DNA from: Filobasidium wieringae
Taxonomy: Eukaryota > Basidiomycota > Tremellomycetes > Filobasidiales > Filobasidiaceae
DNA: 64,000 nucleotides
Assembly (NCBI GenBank): GCA_001600055.1
Contig: BCIV01000006.1
Coordinates: forward strand, 620,001-684,000
Reading direction: 5' to 3'
Both the position numbers and the translations under genes were made by a program. The notes under the pieces were generated by a model that ran no database searches, was not told where the DNA came from, and worked only from the letters and a program-made list of their open reading frames with translations. Shown here in pieces: positions 10,824 through 23,375 of the stretch; positions within the stretch are counted from its first letter, which is position 1, and the number at the start of each line of letters is the position of its first letter.

Positions 10824-13800
10824 ATGGCCTCATCTGCGAAGCCTTCGCGTGGGGCTGCCAAGGTCCCTCGCAAGAAGATTGTAACAACAGATTCGGAGGA
10901 AGAAGTATCCGATTCTCCTCCCCCACCACGAAGGGCTGCCAGTAAACGAAAAAGATACGTGGACCCCGACGATTCAGAGGAAGAGTCGGTCGTAGCATCA
11001 TCCGAGGCAGAGGTTGAGAGCGTTTCTTTGGTGGAGGAAGAGATCAAAGGACCTACGAAGGGGAAAGCTTACAAGCTTGTTGTGGAAGTACCTCCCCTCT
11101 CTGCACCCGGTTCTCCCGCTTCCTCGAGCAGACCAGTGAAAAGAACGAATAAGAAGAGAGAAGAACCGATCGAAATCAGTCCTTCTCCATCCCCTTCGCC
11201 AGTGAAGAAAAAGCAACTTCCACCATCCAAGACTACATCAAAGCCTTCCACCTCTAAACCAACTTCGAAACCTTCTTCCTTGAAGAAGAAGAAGAAATCA
11301 GAAGATTCGGACTCTGATTTCCAGATTCTCTCCGTTCATGAAGACGAGGACGATTATGTTCTGCCTTCAGAGGAGGAACAGGCGGAGAAGAGCGAGGTCG
11401 ATGAAGGACCTGAGAGTGAGGCAGAGAGCGTTGTCAGCTTGGTAGAGAAGAAGAGTGTGAAGAAAAAGGCTGCGTCCAAGAAGTCCTGTGAGATGCAATA
11501 GAGACTTTAAACGCCTTTCAGGAATGCTGAACTTGTCCGTTTCATTCTTGATTAGCAATGGTCGGAGGTCTAACAGCCGCCGCAAGGAAAAAGGCCGCAA
11601 CGGCTTCCGCAGATGCAGGAAACTTACCACCCATGTCCGACCTCGCCTCGATGTTCAGGGACATGATCACTCGTGTCCCTGGTTCTTCAACGGGTTCGCA
11701 GGATGCTATCGTCGAAGAGGATGAACCCAAACTGAAATCTCCTGAGAAAGGGGGTGCGAAGAAACAGACGACTTTGTTTGGGTTCATGAAGCCTCAGCCG
11801 GCTGCTAATGATTCCTCATCCAAAGATACAAAAGGAAAATCATCATTGTTCGATCAAGACGGGAAAGGATTTGGACTGGCTAAGGGGGTTTATCTTGCCA
11901 AGGCTGTGAAGAAGCTAGGAGGAAGGAAATTGAGGGTCGCTACTATGTGTTCGTGAGTGTCTTATACTGTTATCTGCATGTTGAGAGATTGGACGGCCCC
12001 TAATTTGTTTTGGTTTATAAAGGGGAACGGAAAGTCCATTGCTGGCGTTGGGATTGATCTCGCGAGAGATGAAAGCGGCATATGGGGTACCGTTCGATGT
12101 GGAACACGTGTTCAGTTGCGAGCTGGAACCTTACAAACAGGCTTATATCGAAAGGAATTTTGCCCCGCGTGAGTACCTTCTCTCGTTATATTCTATTCCC
12201 GGAAAGAAATTGACCTGTGATGCAACTGACTAGCCATCCTTTTCCGAGACGTGACCGAGCTTGGGAATGAATTCGCTACCACAGCATACGGAGCTTCGGT
12301 AAAAGTCCCCGGAAACGTTGATCTGCTTGTGGCCGGAACGAGTTGTGTGGATTACTCAAATTTGAACAATTCGAAGAAGGGTTTAGAACAGAAGGGGGAG
12401 AGTGGTAATACGTTCCGAGGAGTGAGTCGCGCTTGGACAAATTGCGCATCGCTTATGACTAATGGATTGGACTGGAATACAGATGTACAATTGGGTGATC
12501 AACCATCGACCGATGATCGTTGTGCTCGAAAATGTGTGCTCTGCCCCTTGGGGAGCAGTAGCTGAGAAATTCGAGGAGATAGGATATTCCGCTATACCTC
12601 ATAAGTGAGCCTAGTGTTTGCACCGCGCTACTCGGTAACAACTCGCTTACAAGACATTTCAGGTTTGATACCAAAGACTTTTATATCCCTCACACTCGAA
12701 CCCGAGGTTATCTCGTTGCTTTCCGACAACCTGAGTGGCCCAATAAAGCCAAAGGCAAACGATCGGCTGTTGACAGTCTTCCAGAGGAATGGGTCGATAT
12801 GGTCAACAGCATGCAGCGACCTGCCTCTTCTCCTTTGGAAGCCTTTTTGCTACCTCCGAACGATCCTCGCTTACATCAAGGTCGATTAGAACTGGCGGCA
12901 GCTAAAGGACTAGGAAAAGCCCGAGCGCCAACCGATTGGGGAAGATGCGCGTCTAGGCACGAAAAGTGTCGATTCGAAGAGGGTTTGGGAACGAAGAGAC
13001 CTTGGACGGATTGGAGAGATGGAGCTATCTGCAACTTCCCCGAAGGATACTGGAACGATTGGGCGAACGCACAGACGGAGAGAGTGCAGGATCTGACCGA
13101 TGTTAGTCACCTGAGGGCGGCAAGGAATGGGTTTGATGCAGCCTTCCGAACTCTGGTTTGGAATTTGTCTCAGAATGTGTGAGTCTCATCATTCTCCTCA
13201 AGGAGACTTTCCCTCACAACTGACATACCCGAACTGAAAAAGTGATCGTGAGATTGGGTCGGCTAAGAGACCAGGTATCGTGCCTTGCATGACTCCTACT
13301 ATGATACCATATGTTACAAATCGAGGAGGTCCCTTGATTGGGATTGAGGCTCTGGCTCTTCAGGGTATCCCTGCCGACGAGTTATTGCTTACCAGAGAGA
13401 CGGAAGATCAGCTTGCAGATCTGGCTGGCAATGCCATGTCATCTACCGTCGTAGGTACATGTATGGTTGCCGCCATTATCCTCTCAACCAAGTATCTCGA
13501 GGCGGATGACGAGAAAATGGAGGTCGACGAACAGGTGGATGTTGTTGATGCTGCCATTGCCGTTATTGGTGACGACATACAGGACCGGATTATCGGCCAG
13601 AATCAGCTTAGCGTTCACGCTCTTGACTTGGCCAAGCTTTCGGACGTACCCGTGGCGGAGATCCTTACCGATGCTGCAAAAAGTGCCCGATACTGTTTGT
13701 GCGAGGGCCCAACTGGAACTTCAACTGAGAGCACTCTTATCTGCAGTTCTTGTCGCCACACCCGGTGCGCAGGATGTAGCAACCGACCGTTGCATGACTA

Positions 13801-16800
13801 TGCTCTGCATCCATATTCGAATCACCGTATTGGAGCCGCTGTGTTCGCGCGCCGACTTAAGAGTGTCCTACCGATGCGCCTAGAGGTCGAAGGGTTCACC
13901 AAGGAAGCTCTTGAGCAGCTTAAAAAGAACAGCAAGGCGGTCTGTGATTCCACAGATTGGGCTCTATGGTCCAAGTTGGTAGTGAAGAACCTACACGACA
14001 CTGAGTTCCACTTCAAGCTACTAGATCGAAAGCATCAGTGGAATGCGGTATACGATGCACCAGGAGCCAGCCTTCGCTTGACACTCAACGAAGAGAAGGC
14101 TGTTTGGTTACTTTTCGTCAAAGCCCCGACCAGCGATAACGCCAATGCTCGTCGGCGACAACTGGCAGCTCACCCCGTTGCTCGACTGATCGTCAAACCG
14201 ACTGCGAAGAATCTTCTTGATGGCGAATGGTCAATACAGCTGCCTACTGCTCGTACCTTCAAGGTCGATATACAAGGTACTGGTGAATTAGTCCCCGCTT
14301 GGGAAGCTCGAGTTGGTCTCCAGCAGCTTCCTGAACAGGACTCGAGGGGTAACTCGATCGACAAAGTCAAATGGCAGGAGAAGAAGCAGTGGACGTCCAT
14401 CGAGGTATCTGTTCCCGAGAAGGAGACTATCGGTTTGGACGTCGATATTACTGGAACTTATCAGTTGCATCACAATTGTGGTACCGCTATGGAGTCTTTG
14501 CATATCAAGGACGGCGATCTTCCGGTCTCGTTCTTCTTAGACCCAGTCCGTGTCGGGTTCGCGCCTGATGATCCATTTGTGTTTGCGCTCGACCACGAGA
14601 GACTGGATTACGAGCAGGAACGAGTTGCGATTGCAAAGCTCGATCCTCTGTGGAGACCCACTGGCACTGATGCAAGGGTTACCGTAAAAGCCAAAGCCCA
14701 CGGATTGTGGACACAGGCCAGCGAAATCTCGATGGCTCCTATCGACGCGGCTGTAGCTGAGGAGGAAAGAGCTACCTATTCTATTCCAGAAAGGACTCTC
14801 GCTTTCGATGTATCTGGGGACGCTTGTACTCACGCAAACGCCTTACTAGTTTGTAAAGTGCCTTTGCCCCACGCGCAAGCCGAACACTTATGGAGAAGTG
14901 TGCAGAACTCTTGGGGTGAGATCGAATTACAGCATAAAGGAAAGCAAGCTTTTGAGGCATTGGCATGGATCACGGAACGGCTTCCTGCGTTGGACAGTTT
15001 GAGTCAATGGTCTTCCGTGCCCCTGGGAAACCTTCACCACGACGAGGAAACGACGTGTTGTAAACGCTGCGCTCCTCCTCCTCCTGATCTCAGTTGGATG
15101 ATGCGGATGAACAGACTGATTCCTGTTGAAGATGTGGTACAAGCGGGAGAATATGAAAGGGCAAGTCGATTGTCACGATACCTAGTTGACTGGATGTGGT
15201 CGCAAGCTGATTGCACTTCGTCGACGCATAGGCTCTCAAACGAAGGCCAGCTCCATTAGTGGCTCAAATGCGGCTGGACGGGTCTATCGGAACCATTCAG
15301 ATCGGTTTGAATATTGCTACTCTGCTTCATCGTGCTCTCTCACGTTTACCTTCTCTTGGCCGTACTCACAAGCCAGAATTATCGTGGCGTCTTCAAACGG
15401 ATTATCAAGCTGTTGAGACCGCCTTCTTCAGACCTCCTAAACTCGCTTTGAAGTCAAATCGAGATGACAAGCAGGCTGAACAACCTCCTAATTTCGGAAC
15501 CAAATCGCGAGACCCAAAATTGCGACCTGAGCAACTGAGATCTTTAACCTGGATGCTTCAGCAAGAAGCGGAGAAGGACCATTCTTTCGTCGAAGAGGAA
15601 GTCGCAGAAGCTACTCTGGGTCCTTTGGGTTGGAGAGCGGAGGGAAGGGCGTCCAGGAAAGTCATGGTTCGCGGTGGAGTATTGGCGGATCAAGTCGGGT
15701 ACGGGAAGACCGCTATATCCCTTGCCCTGATCGATACTTCCAATAATGTCGAGGAACACGCCCTTCCGGACGTCCCGCGTCCTGGACGTATCACCACTAA
15801 GGCGACACTGATTGTGGTCCCTCCTCATTTGACAAAGCAGTGGGAAGGTGAAATCACCAAGTTCTTGCCACGCAAGAATTACAAAGTTGTTAAGCTTCTG
15901 GATTTGACGTCGATCAATGCAGTTAGTATCAGAGACATCAAGAACGCCGATATCGTGATCGTAGCATTGAGTATCTTCAAAAGTCAACTCTATTGGTCCA
16001 ACCTGGCTGGATTCGCTGCTTCAGGCAGTCTACCAAACGGAGATCTTGCTACAAGGCATTTCGTCTCTCGGCTCGATCAAGTTCTAGAAGGCCTTGATGC
16101 GCAGGTCAAGCTTCTCCTAGGGGAAGACGGGCCCGCGCAGGCTTCGAAAAAAATCAAGAAATCGCTCGACAAAATTGGTGCTGAACGCAAGGCAGCGAAA
16201 GACACCCGAGATGAATTTATCATGACTTACGGGAAGAAACGCTTGACTGGTGCAGCTTACTTGGCCATGCAGGAGGGAGAGATGCCGACCAAAGCTGCAC
16301 CGAAAGCTAAGAAGGCGAAGGCAGAGAGAGACGACCGAGAAGCGAACGATCCTTGGAATCTGAATAACAAACACGTTCACGACAATTACGAGAAGATGCG
16401 GTCGCCACCGCTCCATATGTTCCGTTTCAATCGGGTCATCATTGATGAATTCACTTACGTCGATCAACGATGTCTGTCAGCGGTCACTAAGCTAGAATCG
16501 GTCAGTACTTGGGTACTTTCAGGCACCCCGCCAGTCTCCGATTTCACGGCTGTGAAAGGGATAGCAGATTTCTTGCATGTTCATCTTGGTGTAGATGACG
16601 ATACAGAGGGTACTGCCGACACAACGAAGAGACGTCAGAAAGGCCAAACAGCTGCTGAAGCGTTCCATTCATTCAGAGAAGTTCATACCGCTTCTTGGCA
16701 TGCGGCTCGTTATGGAGTCGCTCAGCGTTTCTTGGACACCTTTGTCAGACAAAATGTCGCAGAGATCGGTGAAATCCATTCAGAAGAAAGAGTCGTGGCC

Positions 16801-18426
16801 ATTACTCTGCCCGCTGCGGAACACGCGATCTATCTAGAACTGGACCATCACATTCATTCTTTGCAAGGGATGACCAAGAAGATCATGAAGTCTGCTAAGG
16901 GTGCCAGAGCTGATCGACAGATGCGTCTATCGGACGCACTGGGTAACTCTTCCGATCCCCGTGAAGCTCTTATCAAGAGATGTGCTCACTTCGACATGGA
17001 GAGTGAAGGCAGCGTTCACGATGCGTTCCAGGCATGTGAGCGGATTGTCAAGACCCGAACGAAACAACGCAGATTATGCGAGGAGGACTTGCACTACACC
17101 ATCTCTGAGGCAATACAGCTATACCTGTACATTCGCGATGTAAAGAAAGGGTACAAAGACCCCAAAACCGGTGACCAGGAGCGAAAAACGTCACATTTTG
17201 CAGAGTATCTCAAGACGACCTTCGGCGAGGCCGGAAACGGCGACAAGGATGCTACTGCGTTACATCGCAAAATTGTGACGGAAGAAGGCTGCGAATGGGT
17301 TAAAGGCGACATCAAAATCGACAAAGAGAAACACCAGTCGGTCTTGAAGTCGCGCAAGCCAAGGGAAGATGAAGATGGAAATACTAAGGTCAATACCAAG
17401 TTGAAGGAAGATGAATTGAAGTGGCAGCTGAGGGAGAAGAGTCATGTACTCCGTAGACTTGCCAACGAGCTTGTTGGAAGAACGAGGTCTCTCCGCTACT
17501 TTACCGCTGTAAGGGATGTGCAAAGGAACGGGGATGCCGCTCTTCCTCCTTGTGTCAAGTGTAAAGGCGAATCGGAGGGCGAGCCATGCATCCTTTCTGC
17601 ATGTGGTCATACCGGCTGCTTCGACTGTCTATCTCCGCTAGCAATGCATGGATTCGAGTGTCCCCACGAAGGATGCAGAATTAACCTGGAGACGCATCAA
17701 GTCATTCCTACTAAGACCCTCGGTCGCGAAGAGAAATCTGGTCACTTCGGTGCTAAACTCCTGCAACTGGTAGCCATCATCAAGTTCATCGAAGCAAACG
17801 ATTCTACTGATCGAATCCTGATCTTCGTTCAATTCGACGATCTGCTCAACAAGATCAGATTGGCTCTAAAGGCTGCACGAGTCGGCACGATTGTCATTGA
17901 GGGTTCCGCAACCAAGCAGGCAAACGAATTGGACCGTTTCCAAAATCTCAATGTCGATGATCCCAATTCTGAGAGGGTTCTCATCCTCAACGTTGCTGCA
18001 GCGAGTGCATCTGGGGCCAATTTGACGTTGGCCAATCATGTCATCTTCGTCCATCCAGTACATTATTCCGAAGCAAGTCACGACAGGTTCATAGCGACCG
18101 AAACGCAAGCTATAGGCCGAATTAGGCGATACGGACAGGAGAAGCGTTGTTACATCTGGAGGTTGCTTACTGCAAACGCTGTAGACGAGATCATTATGAC
18201 AGAACGAACCGGATCCAAGCCGGTAGGAACTTGGAACGCCATTGAGGGCAATGATCTCGATACTGCCATAGAGTTGCTTCCTAGTGACGACGATCAAGAC
18301 GACAATGCTTCCGTCGCACCCAAACGCAAGGCACAAGCGAAGGCAAAGGCGGGTGGGAAGCGCAAGAAGGCTGAGGTCAGTGAGGATGAAGCAAGCGCCG
18401 CAGAATCATGGGCAGATTCGGATTGA
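10824..18426 (+). CDS. Dnmt5-class DNA cytosine methyltransferase with RING and SNF2 ATPase
   Basis: Splice model: 10824-11487, 11556-11952, 12023-12168, 12234-12421, 12483-12604, 12663-13178, 13243-15160, 15232-18426; total 7146 nt, an exact 2381 codons plus stop. Residues 1-345 are disordered and charged. The methyltransferase domain follows: motif I MCSGTESP (about 352), motif IV GTSCVDYSNLNN with catalytic Cys near 440, motif VI VVLENV, motif VIII HTRTRGY and target-recognition and C-terminal motifs ending LADLAGNAMSSTVVG. A Cys-rich finger (CLC..CSSC..HTRCAGC) comes next. The ATPase has Walker A VGYGKT (Lys near 1476), a DEFT box (Asp near 1722), a C3HC4 RING (about 2091-2135) and a helicase C lobe with QAIGRIRRYGQ. 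In Cryptococcus this class performs ATP-dependent maintenance methylation of CG sites. Unlike the described enzyme, no chromodomain is visible, and QTTLFGFM at 292-299 resembles a PCNA-binding box. The DnmtX class is an alternative. Confidence 0.9.
15161..15231 (+). other. Non-canonical GC-AG intron in the Dnmt5-type gene
   Basis: The exon ends ...GAA AGG at 15160, followed by a GCAAGT donor. The acceptor is CATAG at 15227-15231, and the next exon opens with GCT CTC AAA in the frame that runs to 18426. No GT donor nearby keeps frame. If the 71-bp intron is retained, translation stops at 15257-15259, before the ATPase half. Confidence 0.75.
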
Positions 18427-18517
18427 CGCATCTGTTCCGTATTCCTACTATATGTTGTATCTTGACGCGAAGAAGCACGTCTATAAACCCTAATCATGTT
18501 ATACAAGTATGCAAGTA

Positions 18518-21500
18518 TCACTGGACTTGGGTGCGATGGAAGACTCTTATACCGCCGCGCCGCTCTGATTCGTCCTGCAGCAGGTCTAGTCCATTAATGT
18601 GACTTCGCCACACCTCTACCCAATTCTCCGCCTTTAGCTTCTCTTTGATACAGCCATTCCTACTTTCAGACTTCTCACTCAGGAGGTCGCCGAACATGAC
18701 CAGATGCGTAGTATCTTGGTCACGCAAGATATCGTCCAGCACATGTGAAGGGTTTTGATAAAACTCCGCAGCTGTGGCTCTGTTCTCTCTGATAAAACGA
18801 TGCAGGATTTAGATGAGCAAATCGTCAGAACAGATTGGCCAATGTCAACTTACCCTATGGGAGGTTCGCATGTGAGAAATTGCCACTTATCTGCTTGCTC
18901 CCGCTCTTTAAGATGGATGTGAGACATCCAGGGTGTAGCGTGGCACGGCATCAGAAAACGCGCCTGAATGCCTAGATTGAATCTTGCCTGATTCCCAAGC
19001 CATTCCGTCACAGCAATTTGTCCCCGTCCATGTCTGAAATTGAGATAGAGCCAGGGTATCATAGGAGTAATGCTCAGAAATAGGCATTTCCGTCTACTAA
19101 TCCTTAAGCCGGAATAGAAAGTCTTGAATTTTGAGCTCTGCAATCCGCCCTCGGGATCGGCTAGATAGTCAGACACAAGGCCATTTGACGCAAAGAGAAG
19201 CAGGATTGGTAGCATCGGATGAAGAAACCTCCATTCCTTGTGTGCTATACCGGAATACACTGCAGTTGTGGTCGTTACGGCAAGTGCGAGGACCTGAAGT
19301 ATTCGATCCTGTGATCGAAGAGCAATTGCCGATTGGCGCGAGTCTGATAGAGTCCTTGGTATGTCTCTATGCGAAAGAGCCGCGAAGAAAGAGCGGAGGA
19401 GGAACGGTAGAGCCGTCGTTGTGAGGATTGGTATACTTTGACTGACATGGTAATGCCATGGAGAGGTGCCATAGTTTTCCGAGATATTATAAAGGATATT
19501 GTAGATAAAAAACGAGATGCCAGGAACATTGAAGCTTCCCGTGAGCAGCCAGTCCAGCGCGGATGAGGCACACATGACGATTGTCCTGCGGTACGACTGG
19601 AACTCAGGTACCTTTCAATTGAAGTGGATAACGTTCCACTCACCCTGTCACGATAGCCAACAGCGCTACTGTAGTAGCTTTGGAAACACTTCTCTGCCCC
19701 ACATGACAGATCAGATCCAAACCCAACACAGCCCAGAAGATGACGTTTGTGGGTCGGAGAACGAAGGCTGTCGCGGACAACGACAAAGACAGAATGAGGT
19801 TACGATACGACACGTGCTTGATACGTCTTCTTTTCCGATCCTGGCTGGCGGCACCCGATTCAAAGGGCCAGTAAAAGAGAGCCATTACCGTAAGACAAGT
19901 TTCGGCAGAAGTAGTCAAAGCTCGAGGAAGCGCGTGAGCGTGAAATAGATTGGTGAGAGACAAAAACAGCTATACTTCGACGAAGGCTCAGTGATCAAGA
20001 AATCTCAGCTGACGTCGTCAGTGACGTACTGCTGCTTCTGCCCGTCCAGGTAGAATCCTGTCAGCTAGCCTGAAAGTATACAGGTCTGTTATCGCGGCAA
20101 GAATTACGGGTGGCAGACGAGGCGCGATGATCTGAAACAAATACACAAGTTTCAGACCGGGCCCATATACTGATCTGGAAGGAGAGTTTCTCACTATCAA
20201 ACTCGTCTCGTCAAGACCGGTAAGCTTCAAACCCTTGTACACCGCCGCAAAGATTCCCGGCCAGAGCCAGCCTCTCAACCTTCCTCCTGCACCAGTACCA
20301 ATCGCCTTTATCATCCAAGCTCGCCAACCACCCTGTTTAAGCAAGCTTTGTATAACGTGTTCTGAAACGGCGGGTAAATCTCTCCATTCCCAAGTCAAAT
20401 GCCCTGTCCCGAAAACCAGCCAATGCGCAGGTTCGTACGCTTGATAAAACTCGTCAGGCTGGAAAAAGGTTTGGGACAGAAGCGAGATCGATCGGAACCC
20501 GAGTGCGATGAGAAACGCTTGACGGACCGTCAGGACAGGAGAAGGAGAGTCTGGATCGGCTCTGTTCCCTCCTTGACGTGCGATCGTGGCAGATCGACAC
20601 CCTGTACCTATAGGTTTCAAGTCGAGTTTCCCAACCTTTGTTGTAGGCTGCCCGTACTCGTCATATTGATCGATAGCTTCTACAAGCGGCTCATCCTTTA
20701 CGTCATCTTCGACAACTTTCACAGGCTTTTGCGTGCCGTTAACAGGGATACCGTTCGTCTTGACAGCTCTTTTGGGACGAGGTTTGCCTTGGACAGTTGA
20801 GATCATCCTACGAGCGATTTTGGAAAACCATAGCCTGTTGAAAGTGAAGTTAGCCCGATATGGTCTCCTATCCCCCGCAATATTTCCTCTCACCAATTCA
20901 AGCTGTTCAAGGCAACATTGCCGGCACCATACTAGTAGTGAACCATTCTCAGTTTCGCACAGTATGCTATGTGTTGTAGAAATAGCAGCTTACGGTACAG
21001 AATAACCAGAGAGGAATCTTCTCTCTCTCAGCAATAATGCTTTGGAAGAAAGTAAAAGACTAGAATGATCCGTCAAGATCTCAGTTCCGCGGAATGGAGC
21101 AAATGAACTCGGAAGACTCACGTTGATCGATCCAAAGACGATTCGAGCGATGAAGAATGCTATGACGAAAGCCAGATCATTGGCCAAGTTGATTTTGGGA
21201 TAGTTTTTCGTCACGCCGAGTTTTTCCTGTGAAGCATAAGCTTGTGAGTTGAGGCTCTAAGTTGTACTGCGTGCGATCGGCACCGGTTGACTCACGAAGA
21301 ACCACCTCAAGTTCAGCATAGGGGTGGATAACTCCCATAGAAGGAAGGTTGGCCCGTATGATTGTAAGAATGGTCTCTAGAGACTCGACACCCGGGTCAG
21401 CTGGTATCATAAAACGATGCGACAAAGCATGACTCACGAAACTGAACGCGAAGATGGCTAGGCAAGCTACACCGTGAACAATAAGACCGGCAGATTGGAA

Positions 21501-22146
21501 GAAGATCGCATCATATACGTCCCAGACAAAACTGTTTCCCTCAAATATCGTTAGGATATTAAGATTCCATCTCCAACCTCGCATGAAATATAGCATGAGA
21601 CTTACTATCTATCGAGCGCAGAACATTTTCGGAAGATAGATAATATGGTTAGTCACCGTTCATCCGCGCGCTTCGGTACAGATTTCGAAGATTGTTGTTG
21701 AAAGGGGAAATGATACTGACCCGTAGCTGAAAGCGAGAATATCACCGACATGAGGGTCGTAGCCGAACACCCTGTTGTTCATGAGAGTAGGATAGTTGTA
21801 TCCTGAGATACAGAGGGGTATGCAGACGATCGCATGAATGAGGGCTGCATGTCGAAAGAAGAGCCGGAGTTAAACATCCCGTTGCGATCTCGAGAGGTAA
21901 TAATAGTTCTGCCATACCGACTGATCTAGACCTCCATTCCCGTTTCTCCTTCTTACTGAACGCTGCGAATTTGGCAGGAAACAGGTGCTTCCCGATGGGT
22001 ACAGAGAGAAAGTCGATGGAGAAGAAGAAGAAGCTAGAGAAGATTACGATATTGAAGTGTTCGCCGAAATGCTTGAACGTGCTTGGGAGGAGTTCTACCG
22101 CGACATCGTTGACGACATGCGGGTAGTCAAAGTGATCCGAGGTCAT
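18518..22146 (-). CDS. TLC-domain protein fused in frame to Gpi10-type GPI mannosyltransferase
   Basis: The 5' exons (22146 to about 20990) encode a TLC-type multi-pass membrane protein: a Phe-rich helix (FSSFFFFSIDFLSVPIG), KEKREWRSRSVALIHAIVCIPLC, FVWDVYDAIFFQSAGLIVHG, RPFLQSYGPTFLLWELSTP and LAFVIAFFIARIVFGS. The last TLC helix is split by an intron and rejoins as LNSLNW + LWFSKIARRM, entering the exon that ends at 20018. That exon continues without a stop through an acidic linker into the GT22 mannosyltransferase signature FFQPDEFYQAYEPAHW and GHLTWEWRD. Later exons supply HKEWRFLHPMLPILLL. The second half matches Gpi10/PIG-B, which adds the third mannose of the GPI anchor in the ER. The only ATG before the mannosyltransferase is at 20806, inside the final TLC helix. 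The 5' end is uncertain: an extra upstream exon (SARYIYNNTPFDLITTP, near 22200-22250) may belong to it. Two overlapping genes are the alternative. Confidence 0.72.
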
Positions 22147-22502
22147 CCTCCTTCGTCGACCAGAGGCGTAAGACAGTGATAGTCGAATGCCTATGATGCT
22201 TACAGGGGTAGTGATCAGGTCGAAAGGAGTGTTGTTGTATATATATCGAGCAGACAAGTTGTACCTATCTGTCCGTGCCCGCTTTATTCATTTACGCGAA
22301 CACCGCGTTCTTCGCGAAAAGGGAGAGAGTTCTACAGTTCAGGTCGGTTTCACAGCCAGAATCATTATCGTTCCACACCTTGCAGATCTAAAGTTCTTAT
22401 CCGTCAGGGTACTGCATTCTCTGGGAGCCGGGAGAGACTCTAGGGAATATACGTGTTAATTCGACCGACAAAACTTGGTTGATTAGGCTAGGGTAGAGCC
22501 GG

Positions 22503-22521
22503 CCGCTGGGTCGCGGTCTAA
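22503..22521 (+). repeat. Left terminal inverted repeat (19 bp)
   Basis: The sequence CCGCTGGGTCGCGGTCTAA is exactly the reverse complement of 30367-30385. Similarity ends at the next base on both sides, so 19 bp is the full perfect match. Confidence 0.9.
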
Positions 22522-22834
22522 TTCTTTGCGCGACACAACTAGCAACTAGACTTCCAATCATTACTGTAATATTATCTACTTCACCACTCTCACTATGTTA
22601 TTACCATTGATAAAACACAAAGACACATGATACATATGACATCATCCCCCTGAAGAGACCCCTTTCCAGCCAGGAGTTCCCGATAAAGGAGTGCACGGGT
22701 GTCACCACCCATCACCACCGAGAGGAAACATACATAACCATTTGCTTTTCCCTTCCTCCATTTCTACTCTATTCCTCTTCTCTACCAAACCAATACTATC
22801 ATATCTACCCACCAGTACCAACAATATTCACAGT

Positions 22835-23319
22835 ATGCCAGAAATTAGAGAAGTCAGGGATATGGTCAGACGGGTAAGTTCCTCACGGTAGCTCTAATTA
22901 TTTAACTATAAATTAAGACTTTCTTTCACTCTCACCAGGCTCAACCCTACCTTCCACTTGAACCTTTGCCTTATCAAGTGCAGTTCTTCCCTGAACATAT
23001 CAGAAAGAATCCATATATCGGGACTACTTTGAAAACTATAGGATTTCAAGATGCTACCGGCTTGTACCTGCACCTTCAACCTCAAATCTTCAATCGGCCC
23101 ATCATTTTTATTAATCAACAATCACTCTACACACATGGCAAGAGCATCTTCATTATCCTAAATCAAATTGGACAATATAAACATTACTTGAGAGCACAAT
23201 TTGCATTACATGGTCATATGCTAGTGGTGGGTGACCGAGAGATGAGGGAAATAGAAGAATACAGAGCAACACTCCTCGGACCTCCCCCTCTTACTGGACA
23301 GATCCACATATCTTCCTAG
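22835..23319 (+). CDS. Unknown element-borne protein 1 (139 aa)
   Basis: I do not recognise this protein. Two exons (22835-22873 and 22939-23319) join in frame at CGG|GCT to give 140 codons including the stop. The product begins MPEIREVRDMVRRAQPYLPLEPLPY and has an even mix of hydrophobic and charged residues, suggesting a folded domain. It shows no signal peptide, membrane helix or catalytic motif I can name. It is the first gene inside the left terminal repeat, 56 bp before the next gene on the same strand. It could be the N-terminal part of that gene separated by a stop, but no donor/acceptor pair joins the two in frame. It may therefore be a separate small gene or the product of a disrupted longer gene. 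Confidence 0.5.
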
Positions 23320-23375
23320 TTCTAAGGTCACCGGTACCAGCATTCTCTTCTATTATTTTCCTGGATCATAATAGG

